From Christensenellaceae bacterium (GTDB lineage Bacteria > Bacillota > Clostridia > Christensenellales > Aristaeellaceae), in NCBI GenBank assembly GCA_020025205.1, contig JAHHSO010000023.1:1-33936 (forward strand): DNA of 33,936 bases, read 5' to 3'. The translations under genes and the position numbers were made by a program. The notes under the pieces are model-generated. The model saw nothing but the letters and a program-made list of their open reading frames with translations. It searched no databases and was not told the DNA's origin. Below, piece after piece: positions 7,445 through 14,728 of this stretch; position 1 is the stretch's first letter; each line of letters starts with the position of its first letter.

Positions 7445-8445
7445 GAGCGTTCTCCCCTCTCTTCTGCGCTCGGGCAGTCTGGATGCAAAAGCCAGCAGCT
7501 GGCCTTGTGTCCATCCTGAATTTGGAATTCGGGCGGCTGTTCTTCACGGCAAATCTGCATGCAATGATGGCAGCGCGCTGCAAAGCCGCACCCCTTGGGC
7601 GGGCAGAGCAGATCCGGAGGCGTACCGGGAATGCTCATCAGCGGTTTATCTTTGTCGGCAGACGGAAGGCTCTTCAAAAGCGCTTCCGTATATGGATGTT
7701 TATGTTCGTAAAAAATTTCGTCCACAGTGCCTGTTTCAACGACCTTTCCGGCATACATGACAGCCACGCGGTCCGCAATGCCTGCCACAACCCCCAGGTC
7801 ATGCGTAATCAGAATGATTGCCGTGTTGATCTGACGCTTCAGTTCCTCCAGCAGATCCATAATCTGCGCCTGAATTGTCACATCCAGCGCCGTGGTCGGC
7901 TCATCTGCAATCAGCAGCTTGGGATTGCACGAAAGTGCCATGGCAATCATGGCACGCTGACGCATGCCGCCGGAAAATTCATGCGGATACTGCTTGGCAC
8001 GCTCTTCGGGGTTAGGAATCTTCACCTGATTCAGACAGCGAACAGCCTCTTCCTGCGCCTCCTTATTGGTCAGATGCCTGTGCAGCTTGATGGACTCCAC
8101 AATCTGCTTGCCCACTTGTGTGGTGGGATTCATACATGTCATGGGATCTTGAAAGATCATGGCCACTTCTTTGCCGCGGATCTTCTGCATTTCCTTTTCA
8201 GACGCGCGAACAATGTCGTGCTCGCACAGCTGAATGGTTCCATCCACAATTCGAGCCGGGGGCATGGGATTCAGCTTCATGATGGTCTGCGCCGTCACGG
8301 ATTTTCCGCAGCCGGATTCTCCGACGATGGCGAGCACTTCGCCTTCATCCACGTGCAGCGTCACGCCGCGCACAGCGTGCACCTCGCCTGCATATGTGTC
8401 AAATGACACATGCAGGTTATTGACATCAAGGACTCTTTCTGCCAT
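7441..8445 (-). CDS. oppD: oligopeptide ABC transporter ATP-binding protein OppD
   Basis: A 334-residue ABC ATPase, partner of OppF in the peptide importer. Motifs are Walker A GESGCGKSVTAQTIM (about 38-52), Q-loop MIFQDPMTCMNP, signature FSGGMRQRAMIAMAL, Walker B LLIADEPTTALDVT and switch His in ITHDLGVVAG. The C-terminal oligopeptide domain has the expected cysteine cluster (DLLCPPKGCGFAARCHHC, about 279-296), the place where related proteins bind an iron-sulfur cluster. GGAGGT lies ahead of the start, and only five bases separate the start from the oppC stop codon. Length is normal, and nothing is missing. Confidence 0.93.
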   Translation of the reverse strand: MAERVLDVNNLHVSFDTYAGEVHAVRGVTLHVDEGEVLAIVGESGCGKSVTAQTIMKLNPMPPARIVDGTIQLCEHDIVRASEKEMQKIRGKEVAMIFQDPMTCMNPTTQVGKQIVESIKLHRHLTNKEAQEEAVRCLNQVKIPNPEERAKQYPHEFSGGMRQRAMIAMALSCNPKLLIADEPTTALDVTIQAQIMDLLEELKRQINTAIILITHDLGVVAGIADRVAVMYAGKVVETGTVDEIFYEHKHPYTEALLKSLPSADKDKPLMSIPGTPPDLLCPPKGCGFAARCHHCMQICREEQPPEFQIQDGHKASCWLLHPDCPSAEERGERS

Positions 8446-8450
8446 GCCGG

Positions 8451-9404
8451 TTACCTCCTCAGGCGTGGATCAAACGCATCGCGCAGGCCATCGCCAAACA
8501 TGTTGAATGCCAGCATCGTCAGGCTGATGCAAACAGCCGGAATGACGAGTTGGGACGGATAAATGCGGAAGTTCTCAATGCCAAGCTGTGCAAGGGAACC
8601 CCACGAACACATCGGCAGCGGAATCCCCAGGCCGATGTAGCTCAGGTAAGCTTCTGAAAAAATCGCGCTCGGAATAGAGAGCGTAACGCGTACAATGACC
8701 ACAGAAAGTGTATTGGGCAGCAGATGACGGGCAATAATCCGCGCAGAGCCGGCGCCCATGGCTTCTGCTGCTGCAATATACTCCTGCTCCTTGAGTGAAA
8801 CAACCTGACCGCGCACAAGACGTGCCATTGGAATCCAGCCAACCAGCGAATATGCGATGATAATGGTCATCATACCGGGACGCATCACCATCATCAGAAG
8901 GATGACGATAATCAGATAGGGAATGCCGTTGATGATCTCCAAAAGGCGCATCATGATAATGTCCAGCGTACCGCCAAAGTAGCCGGAAATTCCGCCATAA
9001 ATGCTGCCAATCACAAGATCAACCAGCGCGCTGACAACAGCGATGGTCAGTGAAATGCGGCCGCCCATCCAGATTCTTGTGAAGATATCACGCCCGAGCG
9101 TATCCGTTCCAAAAAAATGAATGTGTCCTTCGCCCGCTGTCCCTGATTCATTGCAGATCGTCCCCATCGGCGCATTGGTATGGTTATAATGCTGCTCTCT
9201 GTAATCAAACGGGGACATCATCGGTGCAAAAATCGACATGACCGTCAAAACAAGGATGATGACCACGCAGAGCATCGCCACCTTGTTTTTAAACAGCCGG
9301 CGCATGGCATCCTGCATAAACGTGAGGCTTGGCCTTGCAATCGCTTCCCGGTCATGTGCATTTTCGCCGACATAGGCAAAACGGGATTTTTCAATATGCT
9401 CCAT
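8451..9404 (-). CDS. oppC: oligopeptide ABC transporter permease OppC
   Basis: A 317-residue inner-membrane permease, one half of the peptide channel. I start it at the ATG at 9402-9404 (MEHIEKSRF): a GGAGG lies about 9 bases upstream inside the end of oppB, whereas an upstream in-frame ATG would add 18 unlikely residues within oppB. The protein has the N-terminal OppC extension and first membrane span (KVAMLCVVIILVLTVMSIF), then the lumenal loop with FGTDTLGRDIFTRIWMGGR typical of OppC/DppC. Five spans follow, and the cytoplasmic EAA loop (EYIAAAEAMGAGSARIIARHLLPN) contacts the ATPases. Four bases separate it from oppB. Confidence 0.93.
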   Translation of the reverse strand: MEHIEKSRFAYVGENAHDREAIARPSLTFMQDAMRRLFKNKVAMLCVVIILVLTVMSIFAPMMSPFDYREQHYNHTNAPMGTICNESGTAGEGHIHFFGTDTLGRDIFTRIWMGGRISLTIAVVSALVDLVIGSIYGGISGYFGGTLDIIMMRLLEIINGIPYLIIVILLMMVMRPGMMTIIIAYSLVGWIPMARLVRGQVVSLKEQEYIAAAEAMGAGSARIIARHLLPNTLSVVIVRVTLSIPSAIFSEAYLSYIGLGIPLPMCSWGSLAQLGIENFRIYPSQLVIPAVCISLTMLAFNMFGDGLRDAFDPRLRR

Positions 9405-9408
9405 GATC

Positions 9409-10344
9409 TCAGTCCTCCAGTTTGACGCGCGGGTCGATAAAGCCATAAAGCAGGTCAACCACCAGCGAACAGACGATTAGAAGCGCACCGTAGAAGACGA
9501 CTGTGCCGCCGATCATCGTGTAATCGAGGTCTTTAATGCTGGTGACGAAATACTTGCCCAGGCCGGGAATGTTAAAAATGCTTTCAATGACGAATGTTCC
9601 TGTCAGAACAGATGCAATCGTCGGGCCCATGACTGTGACAACAGGCATGATGGCGTTTCTCAACGCATGACGCCAGAGAATTTTGCCCTGTGAAAGTCCC
9701 TTGGATCTGGCAGTCTTGATGTAATCCTGTCCGAGCACATCCAGCATGCTGGTACGCATCAGGCGGGAAACCGTGGCCAGAGAACCAAGCCCCAAAGCAA
9801 ACGCCGGAAGAAGTGTATGCTTAAATGTGCCCCAGCCCTGAATCGGGAAGATGTTCACATGGAACACTTTGCGCAGCTGAAGTCCAAGCGCAAACTGGAG
9901 CACCGCGCCCAAAATAAAACTCGGCACCGAAACGCCAATCATGGCAATGAACATCGACGTCGAATCCCACGCACTGCCGCGTTTAATGGCGGCCACTGCT
10001 CCCAGCAGAACACCTGCAATGACAGCAAAAATAATGGCTCGAATGCCCAGATCTGCCGAAACAAGGAATGACTCGGAAATGATATCCATAACATTCCTGT
10101 TATAGGTAATTGAAACGCCCAGATCGCCGCGCAGACAGTTTCCCATATACATGAGATACTGCACAAATACCGGCTTATCCAGCCCATACTTGGCGTTCAT
10201 ATTGGCCATTGCCGTTTCCGAAACAGCTTTGTCGCCGATGAACGGATCGCCCGGAAGCATCCTCATCATGAAAAATGTGAGCGAAATGAGCACGAAAAGC
10301 GTCAAAATCGCATATACCACACGCTTGAGTACATATCGAAGCAC
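9409..10344 (-). CDS. oppB: oligopeptide ABC transporter permease OppB
   Basis: A 311-residue inner-membrane permease, the other half of the peptide channel. It begins with MLRYVLKRVVYAILTLFVLISLTFFMMRMLPGDPF, the typical first span and PGDPF motif of OppB/DppB. It has five further spans and an EAA loop DYIKTARSKGLSQGKILWRH (about 218-237), then GTFVIESIFNIPGLGKYFV near the C-terminus. A ribosome-binding site GGGGGAGG stands just before the start. It lies 131 bases downstream of oppA, with a stable hairpin in that gap, and is followed tightly by oppC, oppD and oppF. Confidence 0.93.
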   Translation of the reverse strand: MLRYVLKRVVYAILTLFVLISLTFFMMRMLPGDPFIGDKAVSETAMANMNAKYGLDKPVFVQYLMYMGNCLRGDLGVSITYNRNVMDIISESFLVSADLGIRAIIFAVIAGVLLGAVAAIKRGSAWDSTSMFIAMIGVSVPSFILGAVLQFALGLQLRKVFHVNIFPIQGWGTFKHTLLPAFALGLGSLATVSRLMRTSMLDVLGQDYIKTARSKGLSQGKILWRHALRNAIMPVVTVMGPTIASVLTGTFVIESIFNIPGLGKYFVTSIKDLDYTMIGGTVVFYGALLIVCSLVVDLLYGFIDPRVKLED

Positions 10345-10429
10345 ACTGTTTTCCTCCCCCTAATTGATCAGCGGGCAGCCCCCCGCCTGTCACTTCCACT
10401 CCTTGTTGTCTCTGCCCGCCTGATAAAAG

Positions 10430-10465
10430 GAAAGGCGGACGGGCTTTTGACCCATTCCGCCTTTC
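10430..10465 (-). terminator. intercistronic hairpin between oppA and oppB
   Basis: A perfect 10-bp stem (GAAAGGCGGA at 10430-10439 with its complement at 10456-10465) lies 10 bases downstream of the oppA stop codon on the transcribed strand. The tract after it is only weakly T-rich. A leaky terminator or an RNA-stabilising hairpin here would make more binding protein than membrane components, as is known for other binding-protein operons. Confidence 0.6.
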
Positions 10466-10475
10466 TATCACAGGA

Positions 10476-12191
10476 TCAATCTGCGAGCTTCGTATAAATC
10501 AGATTGTAGGCCTGGAACGGCAGGCGCGCATACCCATCCACCATCTTTTCACTGGCCACATAGTCTTCATGGCGCCAGTAAACCGGAATAATCGGCATGT
10601 CTTCTGCAAGAAGCTTCTCGCATTCAATGAACAGCTGCTCACGGGCGACCGGATCCTTTTCCACCTTCGCCTTTTCGATCAGCTCGTCATAGGCGGCACT
10701 GGAATAACCGGTGTGGTTATTGCCGTTTTCGGTGGTCCACAGATCAAGATCTGTCATCGGGTCGTTATAGTCCGGTCCCCAGCCGCCGCTGAACATGTCA
10801 TAATTATGCTTATTGCGGCGAGCGCGAGCTTCGGTGATGGTCAAAACTTCAATCTTAGCTTCGATGCCAAGGGTCTTGCGCAGCTGCTCCTGCACGACCT
10901 GGCTGTACAGCTCGTTCTGTGTATTTTCAGAAGTCATCAGGGTAATCTCGATCTGATCGGGTGTCTTGCCAAGTTCTGCAAGCGCCTTGTCGAAGTATTC
11001 CTTCGCCTTCTCCATGTCGGACGTCGGATTGTACAGCGGCTGTCCGCCATTGGCTGCCAAAACAGCCTCAGAGAACGTTTCGGTATTTACACCGGCAATG
11101 CCCAAAGAGAAGCACGGGGAAGCTTCGTTTTCATTCTTGAAAACGGTATCGATAATCTGCTGACGGTCGAGTGCATAGCTGATCGCCTTGCGCAGATTCT
11201 GGTTGGAAATGTCGCGGTTCGGGTCATCCTGCGTGCAGTAGAAGTAGTAGGAATAGCCGCCGATATAATTGGAAACGTTGTATCCTTCTGCCTCCAGCAT
11301 CCTGCGCTGCTCGCCAGTGATGCTGTCCACCAGATCCAGTTCTCCTCCCTGGAAAGCACTGAACTTCGCGTTGCTGTCCGTGTATTTGACCCAGTTGATC
11401 TTCTCCAGTTCAACATTCGCAGCATCCCACCACTCAGGATTTTTGACGGTGGTGATGCGGTTTTCCAAAACCCACTCGGTCATGTAGAACGGGCCGCTGT
11501 AGCACAGCGTTTCCGGAGAGGTGCCGAAGTTATCCGCGCCGACCTCATTATAGAACGGCTCGTATACCGGCGCCATAACCTCAAATTTCACATACTGCAG
11601 GAAGTAGGGCAGGTAGTTTTCCAGCTCACATTCCAGGGTGTAGTCATCCACAGCGCGGAAACCAACATCTTCAATCTTTACTTCCGGCGCTCCCGCTACG
11701 CCGGAGGCGTAATCATAATAAGCCTGCGCATTTTTAAAGACCATTCCGAACTGACAATACTCAGCAGCATTGTTCGGATTGAGCAGCTGCCGCCATGCAA
11801 ACACAAAGTCATTAGCGGTCACATCGCCGATCACTTCGCCCTTGGAGTTGACCCACTTCATGCCCTTGCGGATGTGAAAGGTCCACTTCATGCCGTCCTC
11901 AGAACTTTCCCAGCTTTCAGCGGCGGCAGGAACGATCTTGTTGTCCACCGGGCTGAGCTTTACCAAACAGTCCCAGATATGGCGATTGATCGAAAATTCA
12001 GTGGAATACGTCTGCTTGAATGGGTTCATGACGCTCATCGTGGAACATTCCACCGTAATGGCGCCTTTTTCAGCCGTTCCAGGATAATAGCCCATACCGG
12101 CGTTGGGGTTCGTTTCAGCAACAGCCGCAGTGCCAATTGTTAAAAGCATCATCAGGCTGGCCAGCCACGCTAACACACGGTTCTTCTTCAC
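10476..12191 (-). CDS. oppA: oligopeptide-binding protein OppA (solute-binding protein family 5)
   Basis: A 571-residue extracytoplasmic peptide-binding protein that delivers peptides to OppBC. The N-terminus is a signal peptide (MKKNR, then hydrophobic LASLMMLLTIGTAAVA) with an AVA cleavage site for signal peptidase I before ETNPNAG. There is no lipobox cysteine, which is odd for a Gram-positive binding protein. The family 5 signature region follows at about 95-130 (WTFHIRKGMKWVNSKGEVIGDVTANDFVFAWRQLL), and DNFGTSPETLCYSGPFYMTEW and RKAISYALDRQQI are also characteristic. A GGAGGAAAT site precedes the ATG. It is the first gene of the operon, transcribed from the promoter at 12276-12304, which overlaps an inverted repeat. 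Confidence 0.92.
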   Translation of the reverse strand: MKKNRVLAWLASLMMLLTIGTAAVAETNPNAGMGYYPGTAEKGAITVECSTMSVMNPFKQTYSTEFSINRHIWDCLVKLSPVDNKIVPAAAESWESSEDGMKWTFHIRKGMKWVNSKGEVIGDVTANDFVFAWRQLLNPNNAAEYCQFGMVFKNAQAYYDYASGVAGAPEVKIEDVGFRAVDDYTLECELENYLPYFLQYVKFEVMAPVYEPFYNEVGADNFGTSPETLCYSGPFYMTEWVLENRITTVKNPEWWDAANVELEKINWVKYTDSNAKFSAFQGGELDLVDSITGEQRRMLEAEGYNVSNYIGGYSYYFYCTQDDPNRDISNQNLRKAISYALDRQQIIDTVFKNENEASPCFSLGIAGVNTETFSEAVLAANGGQPLYNPTSDMEKAKEYFDKALAELGKTPDQIEITLMTSENTQNELYSQVVQEQLRKTLGIEAKIEVLTITEARARRNKHNYDMFSGGWGPDYNDPMTDLDLWTTENGNNHTGYSSAAYDELIEKAKVEKDPVAREQLFIECEKLLAEDMPIIPVYWRHEDYVASEKMVDGYARLPFQAYNLIYTKLAD

Positions 12192-12242
12192 ATCAATTTC
12201 CTCCTTTTATCATGGGATTCACCGAATCGACAGCAGGTCATC

Positions 12243-12271
12243 TTGTCCCAAAACCTCTGTCGTGCTATAAT
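12243..12271 (+). promoter_or_regulatory. possible divergent promoter towards the sigma-like gene
   Basis: TTGTCC (12243-12248) and TATAAT (12266-12271) are spaced by 17 bases on the plus strand. The -10 box is the mirror image of the oppA -10 box, so the two promoters face away from each other across a four-base centre. The sigma-like gene starts about 180 bases downstream. Confidence 0.4.
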
Positions 12272-12285
12272 ACGGATTATAGCAC
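12262..12285. promoter_or_regulatory. inverted repeat covering both -10 boxes (operator candidate)
   Basis: Two perfect 10-base arms (GTGCTATAAT and its complement) are separated by ACGG. The repeat covers the oppA -10 region and start-point and the opposing -10 on the plus strand. A protein bound here would shut both promoters. The symmetry may also simply reflect two mirrored -10 boxes, though it extends four bases (GTGC) beyond them. Confidence 0.5.
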
Positions 12286-12304
12286 TGTCTTCCAGAATTT
12301 GCAA
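12276..12304 (-). promoter_or_regulatory. oppABCDF promoter
   Basis: On the minus strand TTGCAA (12299-12304) and TATAAT (12276-12281) are separated by exactly 17 bases, about 85 bases before the oppA start. This is a near-consensus housekeeping promoter. Confidence 0.75.
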
Positions 12305-12457
12305 GTACAAATTTCAAATTATTCTCTTTTGTTTCATTTCTGTGCAAAATCTAAAAACAAGTGCATAACATCGATTCAAATTGATTCATAATCAGGTGCT
12401 TGATCATTTAAGACTAAAACGAATTATATGCCAATAAATAGAAAGGAACTTTCGTCT

Positions 12458-13063
12458 ATGTCATCAATCTGCCATTCATTTGACCGTTATTTTTCCCTCT
12501 GGCATCAGGATCTGTACCGTCTATGCCTGTGCATTACAAGAAATCCGAACGATGCAAAGGAGCTTACTTTTGAATCTTTCCTTCGTCTGGGCGCTTCAAA
12601 AGACCCCAACATCGAAAAAACTGCCGCCAAAGACCTCCTGTTCTCCTCTGCCATCCAGCTTGGAGAAGACTATTATCTGCGCAAAATGCGCCGCGCACCG
12701 AAAAAAAACGATTCCATCCTCTCCGACTTCTACCGTCTTCCGCTGAAAACGCGCATGGCCTGCGGCTTGGCTCTTGCAGGATTTTCACAGGACAGCATTC
12801 CGCATATGACCCATGCCCACGCCACCAATAAGCCGATTTCTTCCCAATATATGGCGGCGCTCTCTGAGATATGTCTGCCAGAAGATGACGTTTTGGCTCT
12901 TTCAGATAACATCTATGAGCGGTTTTCTGAACGGAGCGTTGGTGTAGAAAATATACTGCACGCCCTGCATTTTGGTTTTGCCCGCCTTGCGCCTTTTCTG
13001 GCTGTCCTTGTCCTTATAGTCTTTGCGCTGGCCATTTTTATCTCCATCAGGCTGGCGGGATAA
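12458..13063 (+). CDS. degenerate sigma-70-like protein with C-terminal membrane anchor
   Basis: A 201-residue protein. I chose the ATG at 12458, which has GAAAGGA at 12441-12447; the in-frame ATG at 12428 has no ribosome-binding site. Residues 8-45 (FDRYFSLWHQDLYRLCLCIT, then NPNDAKELTFESFLRLGA) match the pattern of sigma region 2 in ECF sigma factors: a phosphate-like helix pair with a DA-x-x-L-T-x-E-x-F-L-R-L ending. Residues 91-137 (FYRLPLKTRMACGLALAGFS, then QDSIPHM and later SSQYMAALSEI) match region 4, but the usual helix-turn-helix is replaced by an irregular HAHATNKPI stretch. Residues 175-199 form one strong membrane span. So DNA-binding may be lost or altered. It could be an anchored sigma factor, an anti-sigma decoy or a relic. 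It is divergent from oppA. The assignment rests on pattern similarity only. Confidence 0.6.
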   Translation: MSSICHSFDRYFSLWHQDLYRLCLCITRNPNDAKELTFESFLRLGASKDPNIEKTAAKDLLFSSAIQLGEDYYLRKMRRAPKKNDSILSDFYRLPLKTRMACGLALAGFSQDSIPHMTHAHATNKPISSQYMAALSEICLPEDDVLALSDNIYERFSERSVGVENILHALHFGFARLAPFLAVLVLIVFALAIFISIRLAG

Positions 13064-13074
13064 AAGTATACAAA

Positions 13075-13109
13075 AAAACGGTTCCCGAAATTCATCCGGA
13101 AACCGTTTT
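13075..13109. terminator. bidirectional terminator between the sigma-like gene and ychF
   Basis: A 9-bp outer stem (AAAACGGTT at 13075-13083 with AACCGTTTT at 13101-13109), with further CCG/CGG pairing inside, is flanked by A and T runs on both sides. It sits between two converging genes. Confidence 0.75.
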
Positions 13110-13134
13110 CCATTTTTCCAATTACACTTTTCAA

Positions 13135-14232
13135 TTACACATTGAAACGGAAGAGCGTAACATCGCCGTCCTGCATGATGTAATCCTTACCTTCCGAACG
13201 GACAAGACCTTTTTCCTTACAGGCTGTCATCGTACCGTTTTTTTCCAGATCCTCAAAGGAGACAATCTCCGCGCGAATAAATCCGCGCTCGAAGTCGGTG
13301 TGAATCTTGCCGGCCGCCTGAGGCGCCTTGGTCCCCTTGCGAATTGTCCACGCGCGGCACTCGTCCGAACCGCAGGTGAGGAAGGAAATGAGCCCCAGCA
13401 GGTCATAGCACTCTGCAATCAGGCGATCCAGACCGCTTTTGCCGATGCCCAGTTCCTCCAGAAACATCGCTTTTTCATCCTCATCCATCTGCGCGATGTC
13501 CTCTTCAATCTTTGCGGAAATAACCAGCACCTTTGCTCCCTCTTCCGCTGCAATCGCCTTGACATCCAAAACACCGGGAATGCTGTCCTCATCCTTGCCC
13601 AGATCATCTTCTTTAATGTTGCAGGCATAGATGACGGGCTTGGTGGTCAAAAGGAACCACTCGCGCGCGATGTCCTTTTCCCGGTCCGTCATGGGGCAGG
13701 TGCGTGCCGGCTGCAAGTTGTCCAGATGCTTGAGGAGCTTCTCGCCCAGCTCAGCTTCTTCCGCAAAACGCTTCTCCCCGCTTTTGAGCATCTTCATCGC
13801 ACGTTCGGCACGCTTGGCGACGCTTTCACGGTCGGCTGCAATCAGCTCAAGATTGATCGTCTCAATATCGTGCTGCGGATTCAGGCTGTCGGCATGGCGA
13901 ATAATGTCCGCATCTTCAAAGCAGCGCACAACATGCACAATCGCCTCACACTCGCGAATGTGAGAAAGGAACTTGTTGCCCAGGCCTTCTCCATGGCTGG
14001 CACCCTTGACAAGACCCGCAATATCGACAAATTCAATGACTGCCGGAGTTGTCTTCTTCGGCGTATACATTTCGGCCAGCCTGGAAAGACGGCTGTCCGG
14101 AACAGGCACAACGCCGGTATTCGGTTCGATGGTGCAGAAAGGATAGTTGGCAGCTTCTGCGCCGGCCTTGGTAATTGCATTGAACAGCGTAGATTTGCCC
14201 ACGTTGGGCAGACCGACTACACCCAGTTTCAT
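13135..14232 (-). CDS. ychF: redox-regulated ATPase/GTPase YchF (OLA1 family)
   Basis: A 365-residue Obg-family P-loop NTPase conserved in nearly all bacteria. It binds ribosomes and prefers ATP over GTP. G1 is GLPNVGKSTLFNAI (about 6-19). The switch region includes FVDIAGLVKGASHGEGLGNKFL (about 68-89, the DxxG motif). The base-recognition motif is NIKEDDL (about 204), in place of NKxD, as usual for YchF. A coiled-coil insert spans about 125-180, and the C-terminal TGS/RAxx part starts near 278 and contains WTIRKGTKAPQAAGKIH, typical of the family. Length is normal. AAAGGAG lies before the ATG, and the promoter is at 14308-14336. It is transcribed alone. Confidence 0.95.
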   Translation of the reverse strand: MKLGVVGLPNVGKSTLFNAITKAGAEAANYPFCTIEPNTGVVPVPDSRLSRLAEMYTPKKTTPAVIEFVDIAGLVKGASHGEGLGNKFLSHIRECEAIVHVVRCFEDADIIRHADSLNPQHDIETINLELIAADRESVAKRAERAMKMLKSGEKRFAEEAELGEKLLKHLDNLQPARTCPMTDREKDIAREWFLLTTKPVIYACNIKEDDLGKDEDSIPGVLDVKAIAAEEGAKVLVISAKIEEDIAQMDEDEKAMFLEELGIGKSGLDRLIAECYDLLGLISFLTCGSDECRAWTIRKGTKAPQAAGKIHTDFERGFIRAEIVSFEDLEKNGTMTACKEKGLVRSEGKDYIMQDGDVTLFRFNV

Positions 14233-14307
14233 ATATTCATAGCTCCTTTATCTGCTGAATTTCCTTTTTCACGCCTAATTCTTCAAAAGACTTCGGCACA
14301 TTTTTTA

Positions 14308-14336
14308 ATTATAGCACAAGCTCTGTTTTTTCTCAA
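14308..14336 (-). promoter_or_regulatory. ychF promoter
   Basis: On the minus strand TTGAGA (14331-14336) and TATAAT (14308-14313) are separated by 17 bases, about 75 bases before the ychF start. Confidence 0.7.
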
Positions 14337-14372
14337 TATCTGCCGTCGTTTTTCCCTTTCAAAAGGAGGTCA

Positions 14373-14489
14373 ATGCAGCACTCGTTCCGAACTCTTAAAA
14401 AATTTTCCAATGAGAATGAGCGGTTTCTTTCTGCACAAATGGCACCGCTCAAAATAAAAATGTCCGGACTTCAGCTGATGAGGCATTGA
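14373..14489 (+). other. possible 38-residue small ORF in the ychF / FMN-protein gap
   Basis: The gap 14233-14728 has no clear gene besides the palindromic repeat. On the plus strand AAAAGGAGGT (14361-14370) stands right before an ATG at 14373, which opens 38 codons rich in Lys, Arg and Ser (MQHSFRTLKKF...). The spacing of only two to three bases is short for efficient initiation. A 7-bp hairpin (GAGCGGT/ACCGCTC) falls inside the frame, and a small GGCATT/AATGCC hairpin covers its stop. It is probably chance or a decayed gene end, but the ribosome-binding site is too good to leave out. Confidence 0.2.
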
Positions 14490-14577
14490 AAATGCCGTCT
14501 GCTTTTATTCAATTGTCATCCTCTTTTGTATCCCCTTGGCAGCCCAAGCGCACTTTGTCGCTTTCTGCAAACAAAAA

Positions 14578-14711
14578 GGGCTGAACAAAAACTCATTCTT
14601 CTGAAAACGCATAACATCAATTTCAGCAGGAAATCAAAGCGTGTCCTTGACTCCTGCTGAAATTGATGTTATGCGTCCTGAATTTTTGAGAAGGGGCTTT
14701 GTGAACAGCCC
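14578..14711. repeat. imperfect palindromic repeat, copy B (about 134 bp)
   Basis: Homologous to the repeat at 6263-6395 throughout its length. Its core stem is a perfect 23 bp (14609-14631 with 14652-14674) round a 20-base loop. Compared with copy A several stem bases differ on both arms so that pairing is kept. The ends are GGGCTG and CAGCCC. The right end also forms a hairpin on its own (AAGGGGCT with AGCCCCTT), just downstream of the FMN-protein gene stop on the minus strand, where it could serve as that gene's terminator. Confidence 0.75.
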
Positions 14712-14728
14712 CTTCCCGTTTTTCAGCT

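Noticed and set aside
10569..12143. Open frame of 524 codons antisense to oppA
   Set aside because: Shadow of oppA, no start signals.
6485..12191. Reading the opp operon as a nickel or dipeptide (dpp/nik) system
   Set aside because: Gene order A-B-C-D-F and the OppA family 5 features fit oligopeptide uptake best. No nickel or heme signature was seen, but exact substrate cannot be settled from sequence.
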